A stretch of DNA of 64,000 nt. It comes from Loxodes magnus. Lineage: Eukaryota; Ciliophora; Karyorelictea; Loxodida; Loxodidae. Both the position numbers and the translations under genes were made by a program. The notes beneath the pieces were generated by a model. That model made no database searches. It saw only the letters and a list, made by a program, of their open reading frames with translations, and was not told the origin of the DNA. The stretch's first letter is position 1. Each line of letters starts with the position of its first letter. Positions 41,101-54,900 of the stretch are shown piece after piece. Where the stretch lies: positions 1 to 64,000 of the forward strand of contig CAMPDV010000280.1 of NCBI GenBank assembly GCA_946699065.1, given 5' to 3'.

Positions 41101-43681
41101 TTTTAGTTTAGTTATAAAAAAATGTAACTAAAAAATTATAATTAATAATAAACATTGGGAATAAAAGACAAATAAGAATATCTATTTTAGTAGTAACTAC
41201 TTGTCGATTATTAAGCTGCTATAATTTTATTTATATTTCTTATAAACATAATTAAAGAATTTCTCAACATTTTGTATATAAAATTCAAAACTAATAGAAA
41301 TTTAAATTAATTATTTGATCATGCTACTAAAATTTCAATTAAGAAAGTCATAGAATATTCAAATTAAAAGCAACTCTTATAATGAAATTTATCTATTTTC
41401 ATACAATTAAAAATAAATGTAAACTTATTAATTAATAGTTCCAGATTGAAAATAAATCAACTCTAAGCCTAATATTCAAATTATAAATAAAATCTAAAAG
41501 TTTATAATCACAAACAAATGAAAATACAAATATAAATTTTCATAGTCGAATTTAGAGAAAAAACAACTTAAAAGTATAAAGATGTTTTAATTTAATTTAT
41601 TTGAGTTAAATTAATGCTTTTAAAACTTATATTAGAACAATATTATAGTATAAATTATTTTAAATTTAAATAATTATAAAATAAATTATAAAATAAAGAC
41701 AAAAAAGATTTTTTCGATAAAATTTTAAAAAATTAATAATTAATATTTAATAATTCAAAGAGAATGAAAGAGGATATTTTGTGATAATACTTTGAAATTG
41801 TTTAAAAATGAATGAGAATAAAATAATAAATAAACAATTTGGAAAATCATACTATATATCCAATTCGTTGATATTACCTAAATCGTATTCAAATAAATCT
41901 AAATATCTTTTATTAAGTAAGTTGATTCCTTGAGAGTGAAATAAAAAATGTATATAGATTTAATTTTAAATTTTTACTATTAAGTTTTCCTTTTAGCAAT
42001 GACTAACTAGGATTTCTAAAGATAGTTATTTTAATATCAATCTTAAATTAAATCTAGGATCAAATATCAAAGTTAAAATTTTTTTATTCCTATTTTTAAT
42101 ATACAATTATTTTATAAGTTCTTTAAAAATAATTAGCATAATAAAGAAAAAAACTTATTTCTTCTGAAATTAATACTCAAAGTATTAATAAAACTAAAGT
42201 TAGAATACTTAATATATCCAGAAATAATTTTAAAATGGTTATTATATTAATAATTAGTTAGAAACTATATACCTTATATTCTTATTTTAAATAAATAAAA
42301 CAAATTTATTGTATGATTTTATTATTTAATCTAAACTTTATGTTTTATTTAAAATTGTAAAAATCCATTCATGCTGTTTATCAAAGGCTATTCATAATAA
42401 ATCTCTAAATTAATAAATTTAATATCAAGTGTAAATCTAAATAATGAAAATAAACTTAAAAGTTTACAAAATGAGGCCTGTCTTTTAAATAAATGTTTCT
42501 AATTCTTTTAGAAAAAACGGGTAATTTTCTTTAAATATCATTCAGAGTTTACTATTTAAATATTTTCTAATTTACGTAATTTTTTTTTAATATTCTAGAT
42601 ATTTCTTTCTATCCTGATTTAATCTTCCAGATTTCTATTATTTTCTAATTTTATGCTTACATTTAATCCTAAAATGTAAACTCAATTTACTCAAAGACGA
42701 ATTTTGTTTTGTGAAATAAATTCAACAATTATTCTTAAGGTTTCTAATAATTATTTAAGAAGTACAAATAATTTTTAGAAATTTTTATTGTGTATTTTAT
42801 TAATTTATTCCCAAATTAATTTCTGGATTTTGGTTTATTAGTTCTGAAATCCATTATATATAATTTTAAAATTTATAAATAAAATAAAATTGTTCGTGCA
42901 TTTTATCTGAATTCATTCTGAATAGTTATTTAGAATGATTTGCTTTGAATTTTTATCTCAAAATTTTTCTAGCTTTTTTTTAATTTTTGTATTTTATAAT
43001 TTTAAAATTAATAAATGTATCTATTTATTCTTTTTTGTTAGAAAGAAGGAAAATTTATTATAATTGTTATTTATTTTTTTATTATTCATCTTTCCTTGCT
43101 TTAATTATATTAATGCACTCTAAATTTTTCAATAACTAGTTTCTTAAAATATTTTATCTTAGATTTTTAAATTTATCAACTTTTTTAAATAATTTAAATT
43201 TAATTACAAAGAAGATTATAGAAGAGATTAAATAAATATAATGAAAATTCTATTGTTAAAAATCCTCTTTTAGCAATTGAATAATAGATCAATGAAGTAT
43301 TCTAAAATATCTCACTTTTCTATTACTATTATTATTTTAAAATAGATGCAAATAAGAACTTCCACTTCTTTCTTTTTTATTTTCTCTAGTGCTTTAATGT
43401 TTAAAAGTTAAATTCTTTTAATAAAATCTTTATTTTATGTATCTCCTCAAAGAAATTTTATTTTCTTAATTAAATTATTTTTATCATGAAAAATAGGAAC
43501 TTTGATAATTATGCAAACCCTAAGATTATTCCTAATTTTACAGAAATAGTAAAAAATGCTTAACTAGATTATTACGTCTTTAAAATTTAAAAATTTTACT
43601 AAAGAAGAAAGTGAAAAATAAAAATAATTCCATTTTATATGACTTATATTTAAGCTTTTAGCAAAATTTAAAAAATTTGTT
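35173..43681. other. AT-rich spacer between divergent copies F and G
   Basis: About 8.5 kb of very AT-rich DNA between the arms of the inverted duplication. The arms' similarity ends sharply at both edges and does not continue into the spacer. I see no gene, island or tandem repeat. A short open stretch at 35751-35975 is not supported by composition or motif. Confidence 0.4.
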
Positions 43682-43854
43682 TATTTCTTTACAAAATTAA
43701 ATCCTCATTTAAAAACTAATTTCTAAATTTCCTTAAAATAATAATTTTATCAAATATTAATCCTTCTATTATTATTATAAGCAAAACTTTGGACAAATTG
43801 AAATTTTTAAGTTTAAAACTAAATTAAGTTTAATTTCACTTTTATTTATAAAAA
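43682..43854 (+). promoter_or_regulatory. Conserved upstream region of copy G
   Basis: Mirror of the region upstream of copy F (35001-35172). The conservation of about 170 non-coding bp directly before the start codon suggests a copied promoter and 5' leader. Confidence 0.35.
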
Positions 43855-46800
43855 ATGTGACTAGCGTTCCTGGTTTTGCGGTTTTATTAAGTTTTTTCTC
43901 AATATTTATAACTTACAAATCCAAGCATTCCAATAGTTGTTTAAGGATAAAATACACAGAAAATATTATTTTCTTAGTTCAATTACAATCCTTCTATCAA
44001 CTCGCAAACTGGCTGAGCTATAACAGGGTGATTTAAATTTTAATTCTAAGGTGGGATAACTTATTAAACAGCATTTACTTTGTAAAACGAAAGCTCCTAC
44101 ATGGATATTTAATTTTTAATTTATAGTAGCTATGAACAAATAAAATTTTATAGAGCTGATTTCAATTTGAGTTTGACATCTTTTTACAAAATTTATAATA
44201 GTTGAACATTTATTTTAGTTTAACAAGCTAATTACAATCTGACCTACGGCTTTATAAAATCTTCCATTAGTAAAATTTTTATTCCCACTAATAAAATTAG
44301 CTACAAATAATTTACGTTTACTCCTAACTCTTGAATTACAATTGGTTCAACTCAAAATACAATATTTAATTGTAGTATTTATGATTTAAGATTTTGGATT
44401 AATAATAAATAATTCACCGAATAAGAGTTTTTAACTCTCTTTAATTCCTATTTATGTTCAAATGGCTGCTTAAATGGATAATGCTATAATTAAGCACTCA
44501 CAACTTGTCGAGTCTGTCCAAATAACTAGTTTTTGAATTTGGATAAATCATGCTTAGATACTTGCCTAAACACAACATAAGATAAAGATAATGACTTTAT
44601 TTGTCAATTATGTAACTTAGTTCTTAGCAATTGCCTTAAATGTGATATTCTTGGAACAGTTTGTACTTTATGTGAAATTGGATATTTTATCTCAGGAAAT
44701 ACATGTTCTTCATGTTCAGTTATATCTGACTGTTCAGCTTGCACTGATGCAATTACTTGTACTTAATGTTCTAAGACATATCTTTATTAGAATTCTTGCT
44801 AAGACACCTGTCCTTTTACTCATTAAGACTCAAATGGAGATAGAAAATGTGAACCATGCAACCAAACTTTAACTAACTGTTTAGAATGCGCTTCTGACGG
44901 ATTAACTTGCAAAAAATGTAGTGATGGATTCTATATTGGAGTTGATTTAAAATGTTATGCCTGCACAATAAATAATTGTAAAACATGTTCCACTGGAGGA
45001 AATCCATGCATAGAGTGTGCTTCTCCTTATAAGTTAGAATATGATATAAACAAATGCTCAGCTAACTGTCCAGAAACTGAATAAGACAAAGATAATTATA
45101 GAATTTGCTTAAGTTGTAATGAAGCTATTTAAAATTGCTAGTAATGTACAGAAGATGGATTAAAGTGTTCTCTATGTTTTTCTGGTTTTTATTTAAATAG
45201 TAACAAAGATTAATGCCTGGCCTGCTCTGTATTTTCAAATAATTGCCAAAATTGTAACACTTCTTAATGTATCTCTTGTTTTAATCCTTATAAATTAAGA
45301 TGAATCGATAAGAAATGTGACATTCAATGCCCTGCAAGTGAATAAGATTTAAATTAAGATTAAATTTGTGAACCTTGTAATTAAGTGATTCCTTACTGTT
45401 AAGAGTGTGATTAATAAGTATAATCTTGTTCTCTTTGCGAAACTGGCTATTGGATTTATTAAAATTCTTAATGTAAATAATGTTAAGAAAGTATTTAGTT
45501 TTGCTCTACTTGCTCATAAGATGGAAAGACTTGCTTAAGTTGTTAGAATCCTAAAAAGTTATAAGATAACTAATGTGTTGATAGCTGCTCTAAACATTAT
45601 TTTTATGACTCTTCATTTATTTGTTAGTCTTGTAATAAAATAATTTCTTAAAATTAATGTGTAGATTTTTGTCCAGATACTGAATAAGACTTAGATAAAG
45701 ATAATGAATGCTAAGCTTGTAGTTATGAAATAGAAAATTGTGAGAAATGTCATGAAGAAAATAATTAACTTGTATGTGATTAATGTTTTGGAAATCAAAC
45801 TCCATTCAATAATAACTGCCCTTCGTGTTCTTAGATAGATGTAAATTGTATTGGCTGCAAATAGTAAAATGTTTGTTTAAAGTGTAATAGTTTGAAGCTT
45901 TCTTAAAATAAATGCTAATAATAATGTGATGAAAGTGAATAAGATTATGACTAAGATAATATTTGTTAGGGCTGTGATTTAGAAATAGAAAATTGTAGCA
46001 AATGCGATTAGTAATTAGTGTAATGTTTAGAATGTAAAGAAGGATTCTTTTTATAGAATTAAAAATGTATTTCTTGTTAAGAAATAAATGAAGATTGTGT
46101 TAAGTGCTTAGATCAAAATAAATGTACAGCATGTATAAATAATAAAAAATTATATAATAATAATTGTATTAAAATATGCTCTTAGACAGAATACTATGAC
46201 TGCATTAATAAGATTTGCTTGCCTTGCGAATAGAAAATATCTAATTGTTCATAATGTTCAGAGGATGGAAGTAAATGCTTGATATGCTTTGACTAATTTA
46301 ATAGTACAGAAAATTTTACGTGTGAGAAGATATAAAATGAAGAGGAAAAAGAAGAAAATATACCCAAAGAAGAAAGCATACCCGAAGAAGAAAGCATACC
46401 CGAAGAAGAAAATATATCCGAAGAATAAAACTAAGATTATCTGTCAGAAACAGAGAAAAGCTACATAAAATCAACGAATGGCATAAATTAAGGTTTAGCA
46501 AACTCTATGATTGCTTCTGCAGTTATTATTATTATATTTTAGTAAGGAAGCACAGCAGGATTCACTTTGCTTTGAATAATAATTTTCCTAGACGAGTTAT
46601 TAAGTCTAAATGGTATGCTCAATCTCAAATTTCCAGAAAACTTAAAATATTTCTATTAATTAAAGTCAATAGGAATACTGAGCTTCAACTTCGGAATTTA
46701 AAGTATATTTTTAACGAGTGATTAAAAAAATATAATATCCAGTGAAAATTTAAACATCTATAACTATAATGAATATACTATACTTTCAAACATTTATAGA

Positions 46801-48920
46801 GCTTTATTTGAAATAACTATCTAATGCTTTATATTTCTATGTTTTCTAGTTATTTAAAATTTATGGAAAGGGAATTCATACTTTAAGAACTTAATTTCTC
46901 ACTTTAAATATTGCGCTTTTATCAGATTTGGATTAATCAACACTTTTTAACTTTGAATAGCTATCTTTCTTCAATTTAAGAATTTGCAGTGCTACGACTG
47001 ATATACTTGTTTGAATTCAGTTTTTGCATTCATTTTATTGGTAAGATTTTTAGATAGATTATATAGATTTTATTTGTCATTTTAATAGCCTTAAAAATTA
47101 TCTAATTAGACAAAATAAAAGCCACCAGAAATAAAGAAAAAGAAAGTTTAATGCTTGTATAATATGGAAGCTTATTTGAAGAGTTTAGATATCAAGAATA
47201 TTTTTAAGTTTGTCTTTTTTATGTTCTCTTTATAGTGCGAAGATTTTTAATAAGTTTAGTTATAGTATTTGCCTAAGAGTATCCAGAATTATAAGTAGCT
47301 ACATTAATTATTTTAAACATAGTTCAAATAGCTTATTTACTATAAATAAATCCTTATAAATCTACATTAGATTCTTAGTTAAACCTTGCTAATGAAATAT
47401 TAATTTTGATGATATTTATTTTAGACCTTTGCTTCATAGCTTATGATAAGTAAGAAAGAGTACTGATAAACGAAGAAAAGTATAAAGAAACTGGTAAGTG
47501 CATCTTATTAATTACAACTTTACTCACTTTCACTAATATTTCAGTAGGTTTGTTTATAGCTTTTAAAATTTTCTATCTTAAATACATAAATTATAGAAAC
47601 AAAAAGTAGTTATAGTAATAAGTCTCTCCATAATTGAATAAAACTGATATTGAATTAAATGTTTAATAACTAGAAGTACTAGGAAAATATAATTAGGTAA
47701 AGAGTTAGAGACTTACAACTGGAAGAAACTTAAACATTTCAGTATAAGATTTAAATTAATAGCTTTAAATATAAAATATAGAAGAAATTTAAAACTATAA
47801 CCAATTAAATTTCATAATAGATGAGTCATTATAGTAGAAAGTAGATGTTGATGATCAATTGGTAGTTGATGAAAATTTTAAAGAGAAAAGATTTTCAAAA
47901 TGTTGTAAAAATATCGTGAAAAATCTGTTGAAAGAAGCTAAATCCAAGAAGGTCGATTTATAAAATTTAAAAAAGTCCATAAAAAATAGAGATCTGTAGA
48001 GATACAAAAAAGATATTAAGATGTCTCCAGAAGCAAGATTTAAAGATTTTATTCGTAAACATCTAAAAAAAACCAGCAGAGATTAGAAAGATAAAGAGAA
48101 AGTTAAATATCTAGAAAAATACTTCGATAAACTTTGCTCAAGAGAAGGGATTTATGAATAAAAACTTAACTATTTTCAATCAAATTAATATTTTTAAAAT
48201 ATATTCTTAGAATAGAAATATCTTAAGTCAAATTATTAGATTGTCATATAACTATTAATTTATTTATATATTCCTCTATCTCTTATTTTTCCAATATAAA
48301 GTTCTAGCATCCGAATTTTGTACAAATTTTTCTTTTTTCTTCTCTTGATTCTGACAGTTCTATATTATTCAGTAAAATATTGGTTTCTTAGAGCTAGAAG
48401 AAAAAGGTCGAATATTTAATTAGCATTTTTATTCTTGAATTGCTAGTTTGTATTACTGCTTATTGCAATTATTTTTCCAGATTATAACTTGATTATTATA
48501 ATTTATTCTTTTTAATTGTTTTCATTTAGTTTACTTGCGTCACTTATTTTTTTAAGTTTGGTATGATTTTATGAAAAAAAGCTTATCTTTCTAAAAACAA
48601 CTGTTTGACTTAAAATATATCAATTTATATAAATTAATTTCTATCTTCACATCAAACAATTTCATTGAAGTTAATTTAGAAATAAGCATAGAGAGAGTGA
48701 TTAGATAACTAATTTTAATCTCTCCAAGTTACTTTAATCTTCTATTTTAAGTCTGGAGTTAAAAGTCACTCCCGTTTATTTTTAACGACTAATGTTTGTT
48801 GCAAGATTTAAATGGTATAATGTATTTAAAGGGATTTATCAAAGTTTCATTTAGCATTTATTTAGTAATTTTCTCTGCCAATAAAACTCTACTATTCTGA
48901 GAATTTAGAATTTAATATGA
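43855..48920 (+). CDS. LamininG-like / furin-type Cys-rich protein with a different C-terminal membrane domain (copy G), one frameshift
   Basis: Predicted 1,688-residue surface protein if one base is restored. ATG TGA CTA starts a signal peptide (MWLAFLVLRFYQVFS). A lamininG-like domain (about 20-205; DLRFW with TGG) and CxxC repeats (to about 822) nearly match copy F. After a four-fold IPEEES-type linker the C-terminal half is unlike A, F and H: hydrophobic spans from about 885, then a TRP-like stretch (RRFLISLVIVFAQEYPELQ), a long charged cytoplasmic segment and further spans near 48250-48600. Frame 1 must shift by -1 in the T6 run at 47215-47220 to follow that stretch. The stop is taken as TGA 48918-48920; an earlier TGA at 48666 reads as Trp within coding-like sequence. 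Role inferred only from architecture. Confidence 0.82.
46363..46425 (+). repeat. 18-bp tandem repeat coding the acidic IPEEES linker
   Basis: About three and a half copies of an 18-bp unit (ccc-gaa-gaa-gaa-agc-ata), encoding a Pro/Glu/Ser hinge between the extracellular Cys-rich repeats and the membrane domain. Copy F has fewer units. The point where F and G stop resembling each other lies directly after this repeat. Confidence 0.7.
47215..47220 (+). other. Frameshift at a T6 run in copy G
   Basis: Upstream the coding frame is that of the start codon; downstream the coding signal (RRFLISLVIVFA...) is in the next frame. One missing T in this run would join them. Homopolymer position suggests either a read error or a recent lesion. 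Confidence 0.65.
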
Positions 48921-51900
48921 AGGTTAAATGAGTAAAGTTCATAGGCAAAATAGAATATATATTAAATCATTTACGACTAACTAAACTTAAATAAGTCTAC
49001 TCTAATAAATTAATTTATAAACCTATACTTACTAATGCTAAAGAACTTTATATTGTTAAATAAAGCACATTTAAATAATAATAGGTTTTATCTAATAAAA
49101 TAAAGGAAGAAGCTAAATAAAGTTGACTTTAGAAGTATTAAATCAAAAAGAATATAAATCCTAAAAAGTAAAGAATAGTAAACTACTTATATAGCTATTT
49201 AATTAACCTTAATTATTTTAATAAGAGTTCTTACATTCTTTAACTATCTATTATATCAAGCAAAAAGGCTTTAGGAGTATATCTGTTTTTAAAATTCTAT
49301 TTTTCTTAATTATTGTAGACTTATTTAACTAACCCTTCTATCTTAAGGCTAACTTAAAATTATTCTTTTAAATTAAAAACTATTTCAAGTCACTTTAATA
49401 GGACCTAAAAATAAGTTTAGAAGAACTTGTAAAATTAAATTTATTTTTCTCAGTAGTTTATTTATCTCTCCAAAAACCGAAAAAATCATTACTTATTTTC
49501 TATTTTAAAATCCTCCAAATTTATTAGTTTTAATACATGAAGAGATTCCTGAAGTATTTAGCAGAAAATAATAAGGATAAAGATTTAATAAAAATAATAA
49601 TTAGTTAATTTTTTAATTAATAATAAGATATAATAACTAAAAGGAAAAATTATAAAAGAAGGCTTTAACTTAATTTTATAAATTAAATTTAAATTGTATA
49701 TAATTAGCTAAAGAGAATATAGCTATTAATCTTTTATGATAGCATGAGTTTTTAATCAGTTTCAATTTTAGTGCTTAATTGAAGATCTTTCAATTTAAGC
49801 AAAAATAATAATTATTTTTTAATTTTTAAAATTAAAATTTATATCATAATTAATAGCAGCAAACAAACAATTAACCTTTATTTGCTTTAAGGTAATTTAA
49901 AATTATGATTCCTTTAATTATTTTAGATTCTCCTATATTTTGCAGAAAGTATAAGCATTCTTAAAAATTTCTATTAAATATTGCTTAATCTCTATACTTA
50001 ATCTCTTTTCCTTTTTTTTAATTTGTAATTTACTATTATATCAGCTTTAAATAATAAAAGCTTATATAACTTTAAGCAAAGAAAGAAAATAAATAAATCT
50101 AACGTTTTATAAAAGCTATAAGTATATAATCCTAGTACTAATGAAATATCTCTATAAATAGATAATAATATTAAAACTATTCTATTTAAGTAATTATTAT
50201 GAAAGTATATAATTTAAGAATAACTTTTAGTTCTATAAGTATTAGAAGTGTTTACATTCTAATCATTTTTAGTTGTTTTGTTTGCTAGCTTATCTTTTAA
50301 GTTTTAATAGAAATTATTTATTTCTTTTAAATATTTTCTTTAGGGATTAATAATTCACTGCTGCTTTATTAAATAAAAAATTAATAGTATAAACTGCTGA
50401 GTTGTAGATCTTGGAAAATAGTTAGCTTTTAGAGTGTATAAATAAAAAGTTATTCACTTAAATTAGATTTTATCTAACTAATTTTTCCCCTTGCATACTG
50501 AATGCTTGCCTTTGCTTATTATATGATTATTTTAATAAAATTAAAAAAGTTTTTATTAGAGAAAAGATAATCATAATAACTTTTTCAGGGATATTTTTAA
50601 ATTTATAATGAAAAGATTAAAAAAACCCATTTAATAGGCAAGCCAATTAAGATTTAAAAGGAAATTTAATTGATATTTGATACTTTAAAGTAAAAGAATG
50701 AGAGTATTTACTCAAATAACTATCTAAATAACTAAATATACAAACGTTTTTTTAAAGGGTAATAATAAAAGAAGAAAAATATTTAAAGTCTAAAAGAAAA
50801 TATTTTTCTTATAAATAAATATTTTAAGATGAGTCTTTAAAATCCAAGTGATATAGCAATTTATGAAAGAACTTAGAAGAATTATAAAGTTTCATAAAAG
50901 ATTAAAAATAAACTGTATTTAAAACCTAATTAAATTATTTAAAATTTTTATTGTTAAGCTGCGAATTAAAAATATTTAAGAAGAAAAAAGAAAATACCAT
51001 TTTGATAGCATACATTAAATAAAACTAATAAGAGATAATCTTTTTTAATTTAGAAACACTCTCTTCTTAGAAGCCACTTAAGAAGCAGTAATTTAATAGT
51101 ATCTTTAATCTAATTTATACGATAAAGCCATCAGAGAATGATAAAGAGGCAGCTTGAATATTTTTTAATTTTTAAGAAGTTGTACGTCTTTTAATATTAA
51201 TCTAAGAAATAATAAATAAATATACCAAATAAATAAGTAATTACATCAAATATATTGGTGCTCTGACTGGAAGGATATCAATATTAACAAAGTAGCAAAG
51301 TTTAAAAATAAAAAAATTATTTTTAATCAATTGAAAATAGAAGAAGAAAAGACCAGGTATTAGTCTATTTACCTGAAGTTATAAATATAAGAAAAATTTT
51401 AATCATTCGTTAAAATGAAAAAACGAAAGAAAAAGAAAATCTCTAACTCTCAATCTTTTTAAATAAATAATATTTTTAAAATGAAAAGATCTAAGACTAA
51501 AAAAATAGAATTGAGATAAATTTCTAAATTATAAGATTAGATGATTTAAAGTACTTGACTTAATAATTGTATAAATAAAATTATAATCTTTAGCTCACTT
51601 AAATATGACTAAAATAAACTTCTTTTAACTATATTCTCATTCTTCTTTTAAAGAAAATATAATCTTTGCTTTTAGTTAGTTTTAGATAAGGGTGAAAACA
51701 TTTATAATAAAAATATTATTTCAAATATTTAATTTTATCTAATCTAAGATATAATTAGTTAATTTTTTCATAATCCTTAACTAAATTTATTTTCATAATA
51801 ATAATGATATGGAGTGTGAGATATTCTAGTTTTCTTGCTTGCAGAATTTAAATTGGATCAATAAAATTTTAAAATAAGAAGGGCTATACTTTATAATTAT

Positions 51901-54900
51901 TTTATCTTTTAACTCTTTATTTAATTTTTCTTTTGTTTCGATATTTTTTAAATAAAATTAATAATTTGTTGACTTTTATTTTAATGATTTTTAAGGTCTT
52001 AATTTACTAAAGCTTGTTTATTCATTTTGTCTTAATATTTTGAAATGATAAAGAGTCCCAAGTGCTTTATATTAGCTTAAATAACTAAATGTAAAATTTT
52101 CTTTTATTCAATAATTTGATAATTTGATATTTCCCAAACTTGCTCCTTATTGTTCATTATAGCTTTACTTGCTTTGATATCTTAATCCAATTTTATAAAA
52201 ATTTCCTTAAGTTAAAACATTTGAATAGTTCATATTAGAAATGTTTATATATAGAATTAAAAGCATAGAGAGTATTTCTTTATGTTTAATATAACCAACC
52301 ACAATCTATTAATCTAGAATCTAATTAACTATAACCCATTTAGAGGCTTACATTTATATTTAAATTTAATTTATATAACCTGCTCTTAGGATTATAATAA
52401 ATGACTAATATTAAGGACAAACTAAGATATTTAGAAATAAATTAGATATTAGCATCTTTACTATATTGCTTTTCAATTCATTTAGATATTCTTAGGGCTA
52501 GCTCTAAAATATATATAGGTTAGAGGTTAATTTATCAAATAAAAGCATATTTCTAATTGTTTATTATATAACTTAAAATATATATCTAGTTAGTATAAAA
52601 ACATCATATAGTTATTAAATGCTAAATAGAAGCTTTCCATTGAAGCAACACTATTATTTATTTTACTTTTATTTGAACGAAAATCTTAATCATTTTAGCA
52701 TCCTCTCATATGCTTACAGTTTTAATTATTTTTCCATATAAAGTTCTTAACTGATTGTTTTATTTTTGAATATATCAAAAAAGAGAGTTTAGGAAAGAAG
52801 ATAAATCAATAATAGATAATTGGCAAGTAGATGTCCTATTAAATATCTTGTAGTTAACTAAAGATTTATATATAAAATTATATTTAAAAGGTGACTATAT
52901 AAATTATTTCCTATTAATTTCAAAAAGCCTCTAATATATTTCTGAAATTATAATACAAATAACTTTATCAAATTCCTATTATCTTAAATAACTTAAACTA
53001 TTTCTTACAGTACTTAAATATCCTAGAGTTTTTATGTTTAATAAAGATATTAAATACAATAGATATAAATAGATTCAGCTGTTTCAGTGCTAATTGTAGG
53101 ATTATGTTTTAATGAATGAGTTATAAAATTTGATAGTTCCTGCATAGTAGAGTAGAGTTGGTATACTTATATATAATTAAATATACGAAATAGGTAAAAA
53201 TATAAGCAATAATTAAAGGTATTTACATTTTAATTAATAAAGTTAAATTATACAAATAACTTTAATTAAATACTTATATCATCAAGTCTCTAAATCATTT
53301 AATTTATTATTCATTGTCTTCCAAATAGACACTCAAGTAAAAATGAAGTCTATTTTTAAATTAACTTAAATGGTTTAAATAAATAGATTAGTTATAAGTA
53401 CTTAGTCAAAGATATTCACTTCAGTAGATTTATTAGATCTACTTATAAAATCAGAAATCGAAAAATAATTGATTGGTATAAAGTAATTTGGATAAAATTT
53501 ATCTATAGAAAAGACTTAGAAATTATAATCGATAATTAAGATCTATAACTAAGATAGTGTTCTCTCTTAATTATATTTATTTTTATAAAGAAATATAATA
53601 TAGAAGATACACTAAGGTGCATGAGAAAGCAATTTTTGATTTAATTATTAATAATTATATATAAAGGTATTAATTATCTTAATGAATAACTTAATCTTAT
53701 AATTATTTAGATTAGATAACTAATTCTTCTAATGAAAACTAATTTTTAAAAGCTTACATTATTAAACTTAATCTTCTTCAGGTTTAAAAGAGAAGATCTT
53801 TTATAGCTTAATATTTAGAATGATTTAATCTATAGACTTGTTTTTATAGTTCTGCTATTATTTGTCTACTCTTTCTTTATAATAGTAGCAATATTTAATT
53901 TATATAGAAACTAGATTAGCTTTCTCTTTATTTTATGATTATTGCTTAGTCATTTATCTATAAATTTACCTCATAACTTAATTTTAGGAATTTGGATATA
54001 CAATCTATCATATTCTTTAATTTTCTTATATATAACATTATATAGAGTTAGATTATGATAATTTTATAGTTTTTCTAACTTAAAATAATATTTAAAAAAG
54101 AAATCCAGACATATAATGTAAAGCCTTAGTTTTGCTAGGTGTGTTTTATAATTATCCAATCCTATAAGTTTATCTAGTATTATCATGTTTTGTTAATTAC
54201 TCTATGATATAATTCTAGCTATATTTTTGAAAATACTATACATAATTAATTATGCTAGTTAACTTTAAATTTCTAAAAGCTTTGGTTTATTTAAAGAATA
54301 ATAGTAAAGTAATATATATGAGTTATATACAAGCAAGGGTATATGGAAGAAATATAAAAGTTCCCTTATTATCTACAAACTCTTTCATTATGCAATAGAT
54401 AATAAATATTAATATTACATATCAACTCTCATTAGATAATTATGTCTCATCCTTTTAGTTTAGTTTAGATATAAAATTAACAATATGAAAATTAATTAAA
54501 AACTTAAATTGTGACTAATAAATGTTGCTTCTATTAGTTAGGAGATTAAAATATTAGGCTAATTAATGAAGCTTTTAACTATACTTAGCAAGTATTAATT
54601 TTTTGCTTTTATAAATAGTTTAAAATTAATTTTATAGAACCCTAGTTATGCTATATAGGATCATTAATAAATTTGTTAGTTATTAAGGAACTTTATGGAT
54701 TTAATTAATTTAAAGCCTTTTATATTTAGACCCATAGCATAGATCTTAAGCTGCTATATAATAAAATTTAATTTATGAAAGACAAAAGTTATATACCTAA
54801 AGGGTTAAATTCTAGACAAGCAATAATATTAAATTAATAAACTTAAAGTATTGAAGTCTCTTATGTAATCCTATATTAGACTATCTTTAAAGACTTAATA

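Larger units (their letters stand above)
43682..46430. repeat. Right arm of the inverted duplication (copies F and G)
   Basis: Reverse complement of 32440-35172: upstream leader, signal peptide, lamininG-like and Cys-rich repeats. Similarity ends in the acidic linker of copy G, after which the membrane domains differ. Confidence 0.75.

Noticed and set aside
50608..51558. Lys/Arg-rich 316-residue plus-strand frame ending in TGA
   Set aside because: It has almost no Ala, Gly or Pro, no motif and no paralogue. Long open frames of this type are expected by chance in A-rich DNA under this code.
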